Assembly: GCA_017454485.1 (NCBI GenBank) | Contig: JAFTCX010000024.1 | Location: 1 to 46,609 of the forward strand | Source: Clostridia bacterium | Lineage (GTDB): Bacteria; Bacillota; Clostridia; Oscillospirales; Acutalibacteraceae | Direction: 5' to 3' | Length of the DNA stretch: 46,609 bases | Shown here: positions 32,239 through 40,058 of the stretch, one piece after another | How the letters are laid out: every line of letters starts with the position of its first letter | Numbering within the stretch: the stretch's first letter is position 1 | Notes under the pieces: model-generated | The model's database searches: none | Told to the model about the DNA's origin: nothing | The model's input: only the letters and a program-made list of their open reading frames with translations | Position numbers and translations under genes: made by a program

Positions 32239-34050
32239 ATGAGCAACTACTTACCCACTGCAAACGAATATGTCACTTTGTCGACGCTTCGTGAAGAAGA
32301 CGGCGCGATTGAAGCGGTCGGCTTTTTGAATATGGCGCAGCGCGGCATGATTGAGATTCGCGGTGATGGGCAAACACCGTTTTTCCGCCCGTTTCTTTCT
32401 TTGAAAAACGCCGATGGCGCATATGACTGCAATGTTCTTTGCGATGTTTCCTGGGAGCGTGAGCATTATTGGATCCCAAAAATGACGGCAAGAGCCGGAA
32501 ACGTATCTGTTCAGACGACCTATCTGACCCCGGTCGGCGAGCGCGGATTCTGCGTTCGTATGACGCTTTGCAGCGACGCGGATGTGTCTTTGCGTTTCGG
32601 CGGCTGCGGCCGTTGGGCACATTCGCTGCATATCGTCAATGAGGAAAAGGAGATCGAAGGGACGAAGTATTGCTACAACAGCCACTGGAACCGTTTGTTT
32701 CTTTTTGAAATGCGCGCCGGATATCCGCTGTTCTCCTTTGCGCCGATGGCGGATACACCGCTGCAGTATACATTCAAAAATGAAAACGGTGCGGTCGATT
32801 ATTCCATGTATCTTGACTGCGACCTGAAGCGCGGCGAAGAAAAGACACTGACCTTTTTCTGGGGCTTCGGCTTTGAAGAGGTCGCCAGTGCGACGAGTGC
32901 GCAGGAGATGCTGCGTCGCACCTATGAATGGGAATACGATAAGACCGCGCAATGGCTGGAAAAACGCATTTATCAGATGCCGACAGAAAAGCTTTCGCAG
33001 ATCTATAACACAAACCTGTTTTTCTGCATCTTTTTTTCCACCGGCAGAACAATTGACAGTGAAGAGCTTGTCTGCGTCACATCGCGTTCTCCGCGCTATT
33101 ATGTCAGCGCCGCATACTGGGACAGAGATACGCTGCTGTGGTCCTTCCCGGCAATTCTTGACGCGGACGCAAAAACCGCAAAAGAAGCGCTGTTCTATAT
33201 CTTCGGCAGGCAGGGACGCAACTTCGGCGTACATTCGCGCTATATCGACGGCACAGTGCTTGAGCCGGGCTTCGAACTGGACGAACTGATGGCGCCGATC
33301 ATCGCGCTTTCCAATTACGTAAGAGTAACGGACGACCGGGAAGTGCTCGGTGAAGCTGTCATTCGCAAGGGGATCGAAAGCATTTTGGAAAAGCTCGCTG
33401 CTGTGCGGCATGAATCGATCCATCTTTATGAATCCTTCCTGCAGCCCTCGGACGATATGCAGGTCTATCCGTATCTCACTTATGATAATATGCTTGTCTG
33501 GCTGGCGCTGAACCGTTTGTCGAAGCTCTATCCTGATCAGTACGGCGCTTTGGCACAGGAGGCCGCGCTTGTGAAACAGGCCGTTTATGTGCATTGTGTA
33601 GCCGAAAAAGAGGATGGCAAGCGCTATTTTGCCTGGTCTTCCGACCTGAAGGGCAACCATGAAATTTATGATGAGCCGCCGGGAAGCTTGCAGCTTTTGC
33701 CGTATTACGGCTTTTGTGATTCGTCGGATGAAATCTGGCGCAACACGGTCAAGATCATCCGTTCGAGCGATTACAAATTCAGTTTTTCCGATCAGCCCAT
33801 TGCAGAGATCGGCTGTGCGCACGCGCCTTATCCCTGGCTGTTGAGCCTTTGCAACAGCTTGCTGAGCGGACACGAAGCGCAGGCATGGCGTGAACTTGAA
33901 ATCGTAAAGCTCGACAACGGCATCGCCTGTGAGGGCATGGATCCGATTGACGGCAGCAGCAGAACAGGCGAAGCATTTGCCACCTGTGCTGGCTTTTTGT
34001 GCCACAGTATGCGTGTGACGGATCAGATCTGCCCCGCAAAGGCGAAATAA
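32239..34050 (+). CDS. Probable (alpha/alpha)6-barrel glycoside hydrolase
   Basis: 603-residue cytoplasmic protein without a signal peptide. The first 220 residues look beta-rich, typical of the N-terminal supersandwich of inverting glycosidases. From about residue 250 a helical barrel begins. SAAYWDRDTLLWSFPAI near 300 resembles the W-x-R-D substrate loop of GH15/GH63/trehalase-like enzymes, and acidic pairs LEPGFELDELM and QPSDDMQVYPY could hold the catalytic acids. I cannot assign a CAZy family; an MGH1-like domain is possible. ATG at 32239 lies 18 bases after GAGAGGATG, so the spacing is long and the start somewhat uncertain. Confidence 0.65.
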   Translation: MSNYLPTANEYVTLSTLREEDGAIEAVGFLNMAQRGMIEIRGDGQTPFFRPFLSLKNADGAYDCNVLCDVSWEREHYWIPKMTARAGNVSVQTTYLTPVGERGFCVRMTLCSDADVSLRFGGCGRWAHSLHIVNEEKEIEGTKYCYNSHWNRLFLFEMRAGYPLFSFAPMADTPLQYTFKNENGAVDYSMYLDCDLKRGEEKTLTFFWGFGFEEVASATSAQEMLRRTYEWEYDKTAQWLEKRIYQMPTEKLSQIYNTNLFFCIFFSTGRTIDSEELVCVTSRSPRYYVSAAYWDRDTLLWSFPAILDADAKTAKEALFYIFGRQGRNFGVHSRYIDGTVLEPGFELDELMAPIIALSNYVRVTDDREVLGEAVIRKGIESILEKLAAVRHESIHLYESFLQPSDDMQVYPYLTYDNMLVWLALNRLSKLYPDQYGALAQEAALVKQAVYVHCVAEKEDGKRYFAWSSDLKGNHEIYDEPPGSLQLLPYYGFCDSSDEIWRNTVKIIRSSDYKFSFSDQPIAEIGCAHAPYPWLLSLCNSLLSGHEAQAWRELEIVKLDNGIACEGMDPIDGSSRTGEAFATCAGFLCHSMRVTDQICPAKAK

Positions 34051-34058
34051 AGGCTATA

Positions 34059-34080
34059 CAGCCGTTTTTTGAAACGGCTG
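34059..34080. other. Strong hairpin before the metallo-operon
   Basis: CAGCCGTTT (34059-34067) pairs with AAACGGCTG (34072-34080) around a TTTG loop. It ends just before the ribosome binding site GGAGG (34083-34087) of the CooC-like gene, and no T-run follows. It may stabilise or separate the downstream message, or modulate the first start. Confidence 0.5.
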
Positions 34081-34092
34081 AACGGAGGATAT

Positions 34093-34866
34093 ATGAACAC
34101 TGTTACCTTTGCGTTTTCAGGAAAAGGCGGCGTGGGAAAAACATCGCTTTCTGCCGCGTTTATCCGCCTTCTTTGTGAAAGGTTCCCAAACAAGCGGATT
34201 CTTGCCGTCGATGCCGACCCGGCTGTCGGTCTTTCAACCGCGCTTTCCATGGAGCCGCCGATGACGCTGGATGATGTACGGCTGCAAATTGCGCAAAGCA
34301 TTGAAAAAGGGGAGACTGCGGATGCGGTGGCGCTCTTGGGGGAAGCGAAGTTTCATTTGCTCGACTGCGTGCTCGAACGCGGCAACCTTTCCTTCCTTGC
34401 CATCGGACGACCTGAGGCCGCCGGCTGCTATTGCAAGGTCAATGCCTATCTCAAACAGGTGCTCGAGATGATCTCCGGCAACTTTGATTTTGTCGTGATC
34501 GACGGCGAGGCGGGCATTGAGCAGATCAACCGCCGCGTGATGGAACAGGTGGATTGTCTCGTATTGGTCAGTGACTCCAGCAAAAAGGGGATTCAGGTGA
34601 TCCGAACGATCGAACAGGTCGCTTCGCGTCTGGTTGCGTGCCGCACTGCGGGTGTGATCTTCAACCGTACACGACCCGGATTTGACGCGGATGCACTCCA
34701 TGATATCCCGCCGGTGCTTTCAGTCATCGGAGATGACGCTTTGCAGGCACAGTGCGATATGGACGGAGACAGCGTATTCTGTCTGCCTGAAGATTCCGCG
34801 CTTTTAAAAGGCGCAAGCAGGGCACTGGAAACGCTGCTTCAGAGGGTGCACAATGAAACTGTTTGA
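34093..34866 (+). CDS. CooC-like nickel-insertion ATPase
   Basis: 257-residue MinD/CooC-type P-loop ATPase. The deviant Walker A GKGGVGKTS is at residues 10-18 and the Walker B region is VIDGEAGIEQINRR near 142. A C-Y-C metal motif lies at residues 112-114, matching the CxC site at which CooC proteins bind Ni or Zn at the dimer interface. Known CooC proteins insert nickel into carbon monoxide dehydrogenase or acetyl-CoA synthase. No CODH catalytic subunit is nearby, so the client is probably encoded in this operon. The start at 34093 follows GGAGG; the gene overlaps the next by 14 bases. Confidence 0.8.
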   Translation: MNTVTFAFSGKGGVGKTSLSAAFIRLLCERFPNKRILAVDADPAVGLSTALSMEPPMTLDDVRLQIAQSIEKGETADAVALLGEAKFHLLDCVLERGNLSFLAIGRPEAAGCYCKVNAYLKQVLEMISGNFDFVVIDGEAGIEQINRRVMEQVDCLVLVSDSSKKGIQVIRTIEQVASRLVACRTAGVIFNRTRPGFDADALHDIPPVLSVIGDDALQAQCDMDGDSVFCLPEDSALLKGASRALETLLQRVHNETV

Positions 34867-35584
34867 CGATGTGATCGCGCAGATGTTTGCGCTTTTGCCG
34901 AAAACGCCGGATCTTTTCAGTGAATATAAAGAATCGCTTTGTGCGCCGGAGGGTGACAAAAACGCCATTTTGTTTCGCAGCGATATGGCGTTTGAACTCG
35001 GCGGCAGCGGAAAAACGAGTGTAAGCAGCGTTTTGTTCGGCGATTTTCCGGACGGAAAAGATGCGGTTTCGGTCTACGGTAAAGACCTCTGTGAACTTTC
35101 AGCAGACACACCGTTTGCCCATCTGACTTTTGTGCAGCTTAAAGACAGCAGGGAAGAAAATCTGCGATATGAGCAACTGAAAAACATCGGCTTTTGTTTA
35201 TTTCAGCTTTATCCGCAAGGGTATCATATTCGCATTTCACCGTCCGCAGGCAAAGAGCAGGTGCGTGTTGCGAAAACTGCGCTGGCCGCAGATGCGCCGC
35301 TTTCCTTTCTCAACATCGGCTGCAGTCTGATTCACCTGCTGAAAACACAGCCGGAGGTCGCGGCTGTTCAAACGGTATATGTCACAGCAAACGATGTGGA
35401 TTATGCCGCGCTTTCTGCGCTCGCGCGAAGGGCAAAGCAGATCACAGAAGCTGTGAAGCATACGTTGGAAGTCAATTCACTGGATTGCGCGTCCTGTAAA
35501 ATGAAGCCGATCTGCGATGAGGTGGAAGGCTTGCGGGAACTGCATTTCAAAATGGAAAAGGAGAGAAAGCCTTATGAATCATGA
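34853..35584 (+). CDS. Protein resembling the middle domain of acetyl-CoA synthase (CdhC/AcsB)
   Basis: 243-residue soluble protein. MAFELGGSGKTS (residues 45-56) resembles the VEMGGNRTPAFEL segment of acetyl-CoA synthase. The run GYHIRISPSAGKEQVRVAKT, then alternating hydrophobics to VQTVYVTA, resembles the RNINWLRVSKDA to VQVTIFTD part of the same domain. It ends with C-x2-C-x5-C at residues 212, 215 and 221. The N-terminal domain and the A-cluster C-terminal domain of the synthase are absent, so it is not a complete enzyme. The resemblance is judged by eye and is not certain. It starts within the CooC-like gene and its end overlaps the next gene by 11 bases. Confidence 0.55.
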   Translation: MKLFDDVIAQMFALLPKTPDLFSEYKESLCAPEGDKNAILFRSDMAFELGGSGKTSVSSVLFGDFPDGKDAVSVYGKDLCELSADTPFAHLTFVQLKDSREENLRYEQLKNIGFCLFQLYPQGYHIRISPSAGKEQVRVAKTALAADAPLSFLNIGCSLIHLLKTQPEVAAVQTVYVTANDVDYAALSALARRAKQITEAVKHTLEVNSLDCASCKMKPICDEVEGLRELHFKMEKERKPYES

Positions 35585-35789
35585 TGCTTTGCATGAAGAG
35601 ATGACACTTGAGCAGGCGCTTGCGCTGCTGGGCTATATGGCGCATCACAGCGAGCATCACGCGCAGGAGCTGCTTGAAGCATCCCGCGCGCTGCCGGAAA
35701 AGGCGGTTGTATACATCACGGAAGCTGTTGCTTTGCTGACGCAATCGAACGAAAAAATACGCGCGGCGATCAAGGAGGCGGAAGGGTAA
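35574..35789 (+). CDS. Small His-rich helical protein, unknown
   Basis: 71-residue protein that I cannot assign. It appears fully helical and includes a histidine cluster, MAHHSEHHAQE (about residues 21-31), five His within nine residues, which could bind a metal. The ATG at 35574 lies inside the end of the previous gene and follows AAGGAGAG. Its stop codon overlaps the start of cooT (TAATG), so it is tightly coupled in the operon. The position between nickel-related proteins makes a metal-handling role plausible, but this is inference. Confidence 0.7.
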   Translation: MNHDALHEEMTLEQALALLGYMAHHSEHHAQELLEASRALPEKAVVYITEAVALLTQSNEKIRAAIKEAEG

Positions 35790-35977
35790 TGTGTCTTTCA
35801 ACGGTTTATCAAAAAGGGGAAGATGAAAACGTCTTTTTGTGTAAAAATATTGCACGTGTGATTCCGAAGGACGGCGAAGTGGTCTGTTATGATCTGCTCG
35901 GAAACCGAACTGTCGTTCCCGGGAGGATCATGGACATTGATCTGATCGAAAACATCATTCTGATAAGGGGAAACTGA
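35789..35977 (+). CDS. cooT: CooT-family nickel-binding protein
   Basis: 62-residue protein starting MCLSTVY, the hallmark N-terminus (MCLxTVY) of CooT. In Rhodospirillum CooT binds Ni(II) as a small dimer through its Cys2 and supports CODH maturation. The Lon-substrate-like small beta barrel is suggested by alternating strands through to DIDLIENIILIRG. Start and upstream stop overlap as TAATG, so translation is coupled. The activase gene follows after 3 bases. Confidence 0.85.
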   Translation: MCLSTVYQKGEDENVFLCKNIARVIPKDGEVVCYDLLGNRTVVPGRIMDIDLIENIILIRGN

Positions 35978-35980
35978 AAT

Positions 35981-36778
35981 ATGAAATATTTTGGCGGCTG
36001 CGATGTGGGCTCGACCTACACGAAGGCAGTCATTTTGGATGAAAACGGCGGGATCGTCGCTTCCACGATCATGCGCAGCAAGATCAACGCCGAGCAGTCC
36101 TCGCGCCTTGCAATGTCGGACTGCATTTCTCAGGTGGAAGCTTTGTCTTCGCCGGATGATCTTGCATACATCGTCGGCACGGGTTACGGACGAAACCGTG
36201 TGCCGTTTGCGCAGGAAAACGTCTCTGAAATTTCCTGCCATGCAATGGGTGTTCATGTGACCGACCCGACCGTGCAGGCGATCATCGACATCGGCGGGCA
36301 GGACATCAAGGGTATTGCCGTTGCGCCCGACGGCACGGTCAAAAATTTTGCAATGAATGATAAATGCGCCGCCGGAACAGGCCGTTTCTATGAGGCGATG
36401 GCGCGCTCGTTTGAAATGAGTCTGGAAGAATTCTCTTCCCTCTCATTGAAAGCGAAAAATGTCATTCCCATCACAGCACAGTGCACCGTTTTTGCGGAAT
36501 CCGAAGTGATTGCGCTTGTCGGCGAAGGAAAAGCGCCCGAAGAGATTGCTGCAGGCATTCAAATGGCGGTTGCAAAGCGTTGCTTTGTGATGGCAAAAAA
36601 AGCCGGAGCGATCAACCATATCACCCTGTCCGGTGGCTGTGCCAAAAACGAGGGACTGAAAAAAGCGATCGAGAAGGTGCTCAAGATCAAGGTTGTGGAG
36701 CTGAAAACCGATCCGCAGCTCATGGGCGCGCTCGGCGCCGCTGCGTTTGCGCGAAGGAAAGGTGGGGCAGCTTTATGA
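35981..36778 (+). CDS. ASKHA [4Fe-4S] activase, BadF/HgdC family
   Basis: 265-residue ATP-dependent reductase/activator of 2-hydroxyacyl-CoA dehydratase-type enzymes. Phosphate-1 loop DVGSTYTKAVILD (residues 8-20), IDIGGQDIKG near 102-111 and LSGGCAKN near 216 form the ASKHA nucleotide site. Cys129 (DKCAAGTGRF) and Cys168 (AQCTVFAESE) are the cluster ligands of a homodimer-bridging [4Fe-4S] centre, matching HgdC. Such proteins inject one electron at very low potential into their partner using ATP. It lies directly before the two dehydratase-family genes; the stop overlaps the next start (ATGA). Confidence 0.92.
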   Translation: MKYFGGCDVGSTYTKAVILDENGGIVASTIMRSKINAEQSSRLAMSDCISQVEALSSPDDLAYIVGTGYGRNRVPFAQENVSEISCHAMGVHVTDPTVQAIIDIGGQDIKGIAVAPDGTVKNFAMNDKCAAGTGRFYEAMARSFEMSLEEFSSLSLKAKNVIPITAQCTVFAESEVIALVGEGKAPEEIAAGIQMAVAKRCFVMAKKAGAINHITLSGGCAKNEGLKKAIEKVLKIKVVELKTDPQLMGALGAAAFARRKGGAAL

Positions 36779-37968
36779 AGGATTTAAAACACCGTGTATT
36801 GTTTGAGCATTTGCTCAGTGATGTAAAAAACGAACTTGTGACGCAAGCGCTTGACGAAGGTAAAAAAGCACTCGGCTATTCCTGCTATTTTGTGCCGGAA
36901 GTGCTGATGAATCTTGACGGCTGCTTTTCAGTGCGCCTGCGCGCGCCCGGCATCGCCGACACTTCGATTGCGACCTATTATATGTCCGAAAAAACCTGCA
37001 TGTATTCGCGCAGCATCCTTGAACGCGCCATTGAAGGCGGTTATAATTTTTGTTCTGCTCTGCTGAGTACGGAGACGTGCGGCATGATGCATCGCGCCCA
37101 CGAGCACTTTGAAATGCTGGGGCTTGTGAAAGATGAAAACGAACGCTTTTTCGTGTCACACATAGATGCGCCGTTTGTGACGAAAGATTATGCCGTTCAG
37201 CATTACGAGCGGCAGCTCAAAAAGCATATGCTCGACCGGCTGCACGATGTTTACGGTGTGGATGTGTCCGAAGAAGCATTGCGCAGGGCGATCGAAAAAC
37301 ATAACGAGCTTTGCCGCGTTGTGACCGAGATCGGTGCGTTCCGCAAACAGCAGAATCCGCCTTTGACGGGCTATGAGTTCCATCTCATCGAGCTTGTGAG
37401 CGAATGCTGTCCGCACGAGCTGATTCTGCCATATTTGAAAGAGACGCTGGAAGAGCTGAAAACACGCAAGGCGGATGCGTCGCCATGGTACCGTGTGCGC
37501 GTGGTACTGGCCGGCGGTGAAAACGACGACCCCGATTTCACAAAGCTGATCGAGGATTGCGGCGCGTTTGTTGTGGCAGACCGCTATTGCTTCGGCTCGC
37601 TGCCCGGCAGAGAAGAAATCAAGATTCGCGACGGTGAAACGGCGCTTTCCGCCATCGCACGCCACTACATCGAAACGAACGAGTGCCCGCGTTTTATGAA
37701 CCCGGAAAAGGTGCACGGAAGAAAGCAATATCTCAAGCAGCTTGCAAAAGATTATCACGCCGACGGACTGATCGTTCAGCAAATGAAGTTCTGCGAATAC
37801 TGGGAATATGAGCGTATGTACTGCCAGCATGTCATGGAGAGTGAATACGGATTGCCGTGCATGGGGATCGAAAAGGAATATATCAACACCTCCACCGGGC
37901 AGTTGCGCACGCGTTTTCAGGCGTTTGTGGAGGCACTTGAGATGAAAAAGCTGCAGCAGGGGGTGTGA
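36775..37968 (+). CDS. 2-hydroxyacyl-CoA dehydratase-family subunit (HgdB-like, first)
   Basis: 397-residue member of the HgdA/HgdB/BadDE/FldBC superfamily, whose members carry an iron-sulfur cluster between three-cysteine domains. It has several candidate ligand cysteines: SEKTCMYSRS and STETCGMMHR near 85-105, ADRYCFGSLPG near 280, and MKFCEYWEYER near 340. The domain order matches the family. The start overlaps the activase stop, and the next gene starts 2 bases after its own stop. Whether it binds a CoA substrate or is a double-cubane-type reductase cannot be told. Confidence 0.85.
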   Translation: MKDLKHRVLFEHLLSDVKNELVTQALDEGKKALGYSCYFVPEVLMNLDGCFSVRLRAPGIADTSIATYYMSEKTCMYSRSILERAIEGGYNFCSALLSTETCGMMHRAHEHFEMLGLVKDENERFFVSHIDAPFVTKDYAVQHYERQLKKHMLDRLHDVYGVDVSEEALRRAIEKHNELCRVVTEIGAFRKQQNPPLTGYEFHLIELVSECCPHELILPYLKETLEELKTRKADASPWYRVRVVLAGGENDDPDFTKLIEDCGAFVVADRYCFGSLPGREEIKIRDGETALSAIARHYIETNECPRFMNPEKVHGRKQYLKQLAKDYHADGLIVQQMKFCEYWEYERMYCQHVMESEYGLPCMGIEKEYINTSTGQLRTRFQAFVEALEMKKLQQGV

Positions 37969-37970
37969 GC

Positions 37971-39509
37971 ATGGCAAAGAAACAAGATCGCGGAACGAGA
38001 AATCGGTTTTATGACGGCTATGAATTGGCGCGCTGGCGCAAGTGGAAGGGCTTTAAGGATTCCTGGGTGGATTTCCGCGAATGGCTGACCGAAAAAAAGA
38101 TCAGCGGCGAACTGCTGAAAGCGGACCCGGTGCGCGCATTCAAGGCGCTGACCTATTATCACTGGATGGCGCCGTATCTCGGCAGCGGCAGCATGGTGGA
38201 TCGCACGATCGATGACGCGCACGGTGAGGCGCTTTTGATTGCGCACAAGTATATGCAGTTTTTGCTCAAGAGCAATGTGGACGCGCTTGTAAAAATCCTC
38301 AAAGCGGATGAACGCTTCGGCAAAAACGAGAACGCGAAGAAAATGGTCATCTTTGAGCAGGACGCGTCACCCATTCTCATCGGCGGTTTTCCGAATCTGA
38401 CAAACGCGGTGGAAGAGCCTTATTTCGGCATTCTTGCCACAGCGAACGATCAGCACGCCGGTCATTATTTTACCGATATCATTGATTCCTACGGTCTTCC
38501 GTCCGATTCCTGCCGGAATTCTTCTGTCGTTTGCGGCGTGGCGATCGACGACCAACTGCCGTATTACGGCGCTTGCCTGATCACGAGCAACGCACCGTGT
38601 GATTCGTCTGTGATGAATTCCTCCGTGGTGGAGCGCAGGCTGAAGGTGCCGTCCATTCAGGGCTGCACCCCGATGCGCTGGAAAGATGAGGACACGCGTG
38701 AATACGCGATTGCCCACGTCAAAGAGGTCATAAAATTCATTGAGGACTGTACAGGCGAGACCTTTGACTGGGATGCTTTTATGAAGACAGTGCGCCAATA
38801 TAATGAAGAGACGCGGATTCAGCATGAGCTCTGGGAGCTTGCAAAATCGCCCTATTATCCTGTGCCGAGCGTTCCGAATCTGCTGTATCGCTCCTTCCAG
38901 CTATCATTTTCCAGCGGCTTGAACGAAAACTGTGCGAAAATCGGACGCGAGATGCTGAAAATCTGCGAGAAGTGTGTGAAGGAAAAGATCAACGTGCGAC
39001 CGAAGACCCGCCACCGTACCCTCGTCTGCGGTGCGCCATCGTCGTATTATATGCACTTTTCCACCTGGATGTATGAATGCTGGGGCGTCAATACCGTGGC
39101 GGTGCTCAATAATATGTCGCACCATGAGTTTATCTGTGAAGACGACCGCGAAGAAGCGCTTTGGGGTGTTGCGCAGCTTTGGGAGCAAGCGATCATGCGC
39201 CGGCATCTTGTGGGCGGCTATGAAAACATGCTTGAGCTGTTTGAAGAATACGAGCGTTTCAACTGCGATATGATCGTTTATTACGACGATATCACCTGCA
39301 AAGGCAGCAAGTCAATGACCGGTATGATCCAGGATATCGCCAACGAACGCGGCATACCGCTGGTTTGGATCGCACACGATCTGATCGACCCGCGCGCCAT
39401 TTCACGCAACGAGATGCGCAAACAGTTCAACGATTTCATGTTCACCGTCATGGGCGAAGAACCGCTGGATGCGTCGCTGCTCGACTTTGACGATTCCAAG
39501 GGCTGGTAA
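37971..39509 (+). CDS. 2-hydroxyacyl-CoA dehydratase-family subunit (second, larger)
   Basis: 512-residue member of the same superfamily, longer than the usual 380-480. The N-terminal 130 residues are a helical extension rich in Lys, Arg and Trp. The core includes SCRNSSVVCGVAIDD, LITSNAPCDSS and IQGCTPMRW with possible cluster cysteines, and later LVCGAPSSYY and IVYYDDITCKGSKS. Together with the preceding gene it would form a heterodimer activated by the ASKHA protein. ATG at 37971 is chosen over GTG at 37965 because AGGGGG lies 8 bases before it. Confidence 0.82.
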   Translation: MAKKQDRGTRNRFYDGYELARWRKWKGFKDSWVDFREWLTEKKISGELLKADPVRAFKALTYYHWMAPYLGSGSMVDRTIDDAHGEALLIAHKYMQFLLKSNVDALVKILKADERFGKNENAKKMVIFEQDASPILIGGFPNLTNAVEEPYFGILATANDQHAGHYFTDIIDSYGLPSDSCRNSSVVCGVAIDDQLPYYGACLITSNAPCDSSVMNSSVVERRLKVPSIQGCTPMRWKDEDTREYAIAHVKEVIKFIEDCTGETFDWDAFMKTVRQYNEETRIQHELWELAKSPYYPVPSVPNLLYRSFQLSFSSGLNENCAKIGREMLKICEKCVKEKINVRPKTRHRTLVCGAPSSYYMHFSTWMYECWGVNTVAVLNNMSHHEFICEDDREEALWGVAQLWEQAIMRRHLVGGYENMLELFEEYERFNCDMIVYYDDITCKGSKSMTGMIQDIANERGIPLVWIAHDLIDPRAISRNEMRKQFNDFMFTVMGEEPLDASLLDFDDSKGW

Positions 39510-39520
39510 GGAGAGAGATA

Positions 39521-39700
39521 ATGAAAAAGATTTGTCATTTGCTTTTGATCGCCATCGGCGTTGCGATTGGTGCTGCCGCTGTGGTTTTCGCAGCATTGCA
39601 GGCCGTTTACTGGCTGAATCTCGATAACAAGCTCATGTTTGTGCTGCATCGTATCTTTAACAAGATCACCGACCGTGTGCCGAGAGATCGCAGATTCTGA
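39521..39700 (+). CDS. Small membrane protein ending the metallo-operon
   Basis: 59-residue protein beginning MKKICHLLLIAIGVAIGAAA. It has one transmembrane helix (about residues 6-30) and a short basic C-terminal tail ending RDRRF. GGAGAG lies 6 bases before the ATG. It starts 11 bases after the second dehydratase-family gene and is followed by a strong terminator, so it belongs to the operon. No homologue is recognised. It might anchor a partner at the membrane. Confidence 0.65.
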   Translation: MKKICHLLLIAIGVAIGAAAVVFAALQAVYWLNLDNKLMFVLHRIFNKITDRVPRDRRF

Positions 39701-39710
39701 AAAATCAAAG

Positions 39711-39757
39711 AAAGCTGACAGAGGAACGCTTTTTCGCGGTTCTCTGTCAGCTCTTTT
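39711..39757. terminator. Convergent terminator of the metallo-operon and the HMA gene
   Basis: A 14-bp stem with one bulge (AGCTGACAGAG...GAAC with GTTC...TCTGTCAGCT, about 39713-39727/39739-39752), followed by CTTTT on the plus strand and TTTCTTTG on the minus strand. Confidence 0.85.
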
Positions 39758-40010
39758 ACTTTCTGTGAAACAGTGATTTCTTTTCGTATGGTTCGCATTG
39801 CATGGATAAAAATGTATATCCCGTTGCGTTGATCGCGTTTTTCAGCATCTCCTCTGACGGCGTTTCCTCACTCAAAAAAGATGCGTTGCCTTTGCTGTGG
39901 GATGCTGAAACTTTTTTTGCGTTCGGAAAAAGGTTTCGAATCGTGTCGCAGATATGTGCTTCACACATTCCGCACATCATGCCTTCAATTTGAACTGTTG
40001 TTTTTGTCAT
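39756..40010 (-). CDS. Heavy-metal-associated (HMA) domain protein
   Basis: 84-residue ferredoxin-like metal-binding protein. The motif GMMCGMCEAHI (residues 10-20) carries the CxxC metal site of copper/zinc chaperones and P-type ATPase N-domains. It reads as a free HMA domain with a slightly extended C-terminus; no copper ATPase lies nearby. The start at 40010 follows AGGAGGG. The convergent nickel-type operon on the other side may be coincidental. Confidence 0.82.
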   Translation of the reverse strand: MTKTTVQIEGMMCGMCEAHICDTIRNLFPNAKKVSASHSKGNASFLSEETPSEEMLKNAINATGYTFLSMQCEPYEKKSLFHRK

Positions 40011-40058
40011 AATAACCCTCCTGAAATTTAAGGTGGATATAAATTTAGCCGTGTAGAA

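Noticed and set aside
32251-34005. A 584-codon minus-strand frame opposite the glycosidase-like gene
   Set aside because: No plausible domain or binding site; the plus strand has promoter, start and fold-like features.
34093-35977. A canonical CODH/ACS carbon-fixation cluster
   Set aside because: CooC-like and CooT proteins are present, but no CODH catalytic subunit, corrinoid protein, methyltransferase or full ACS is found.
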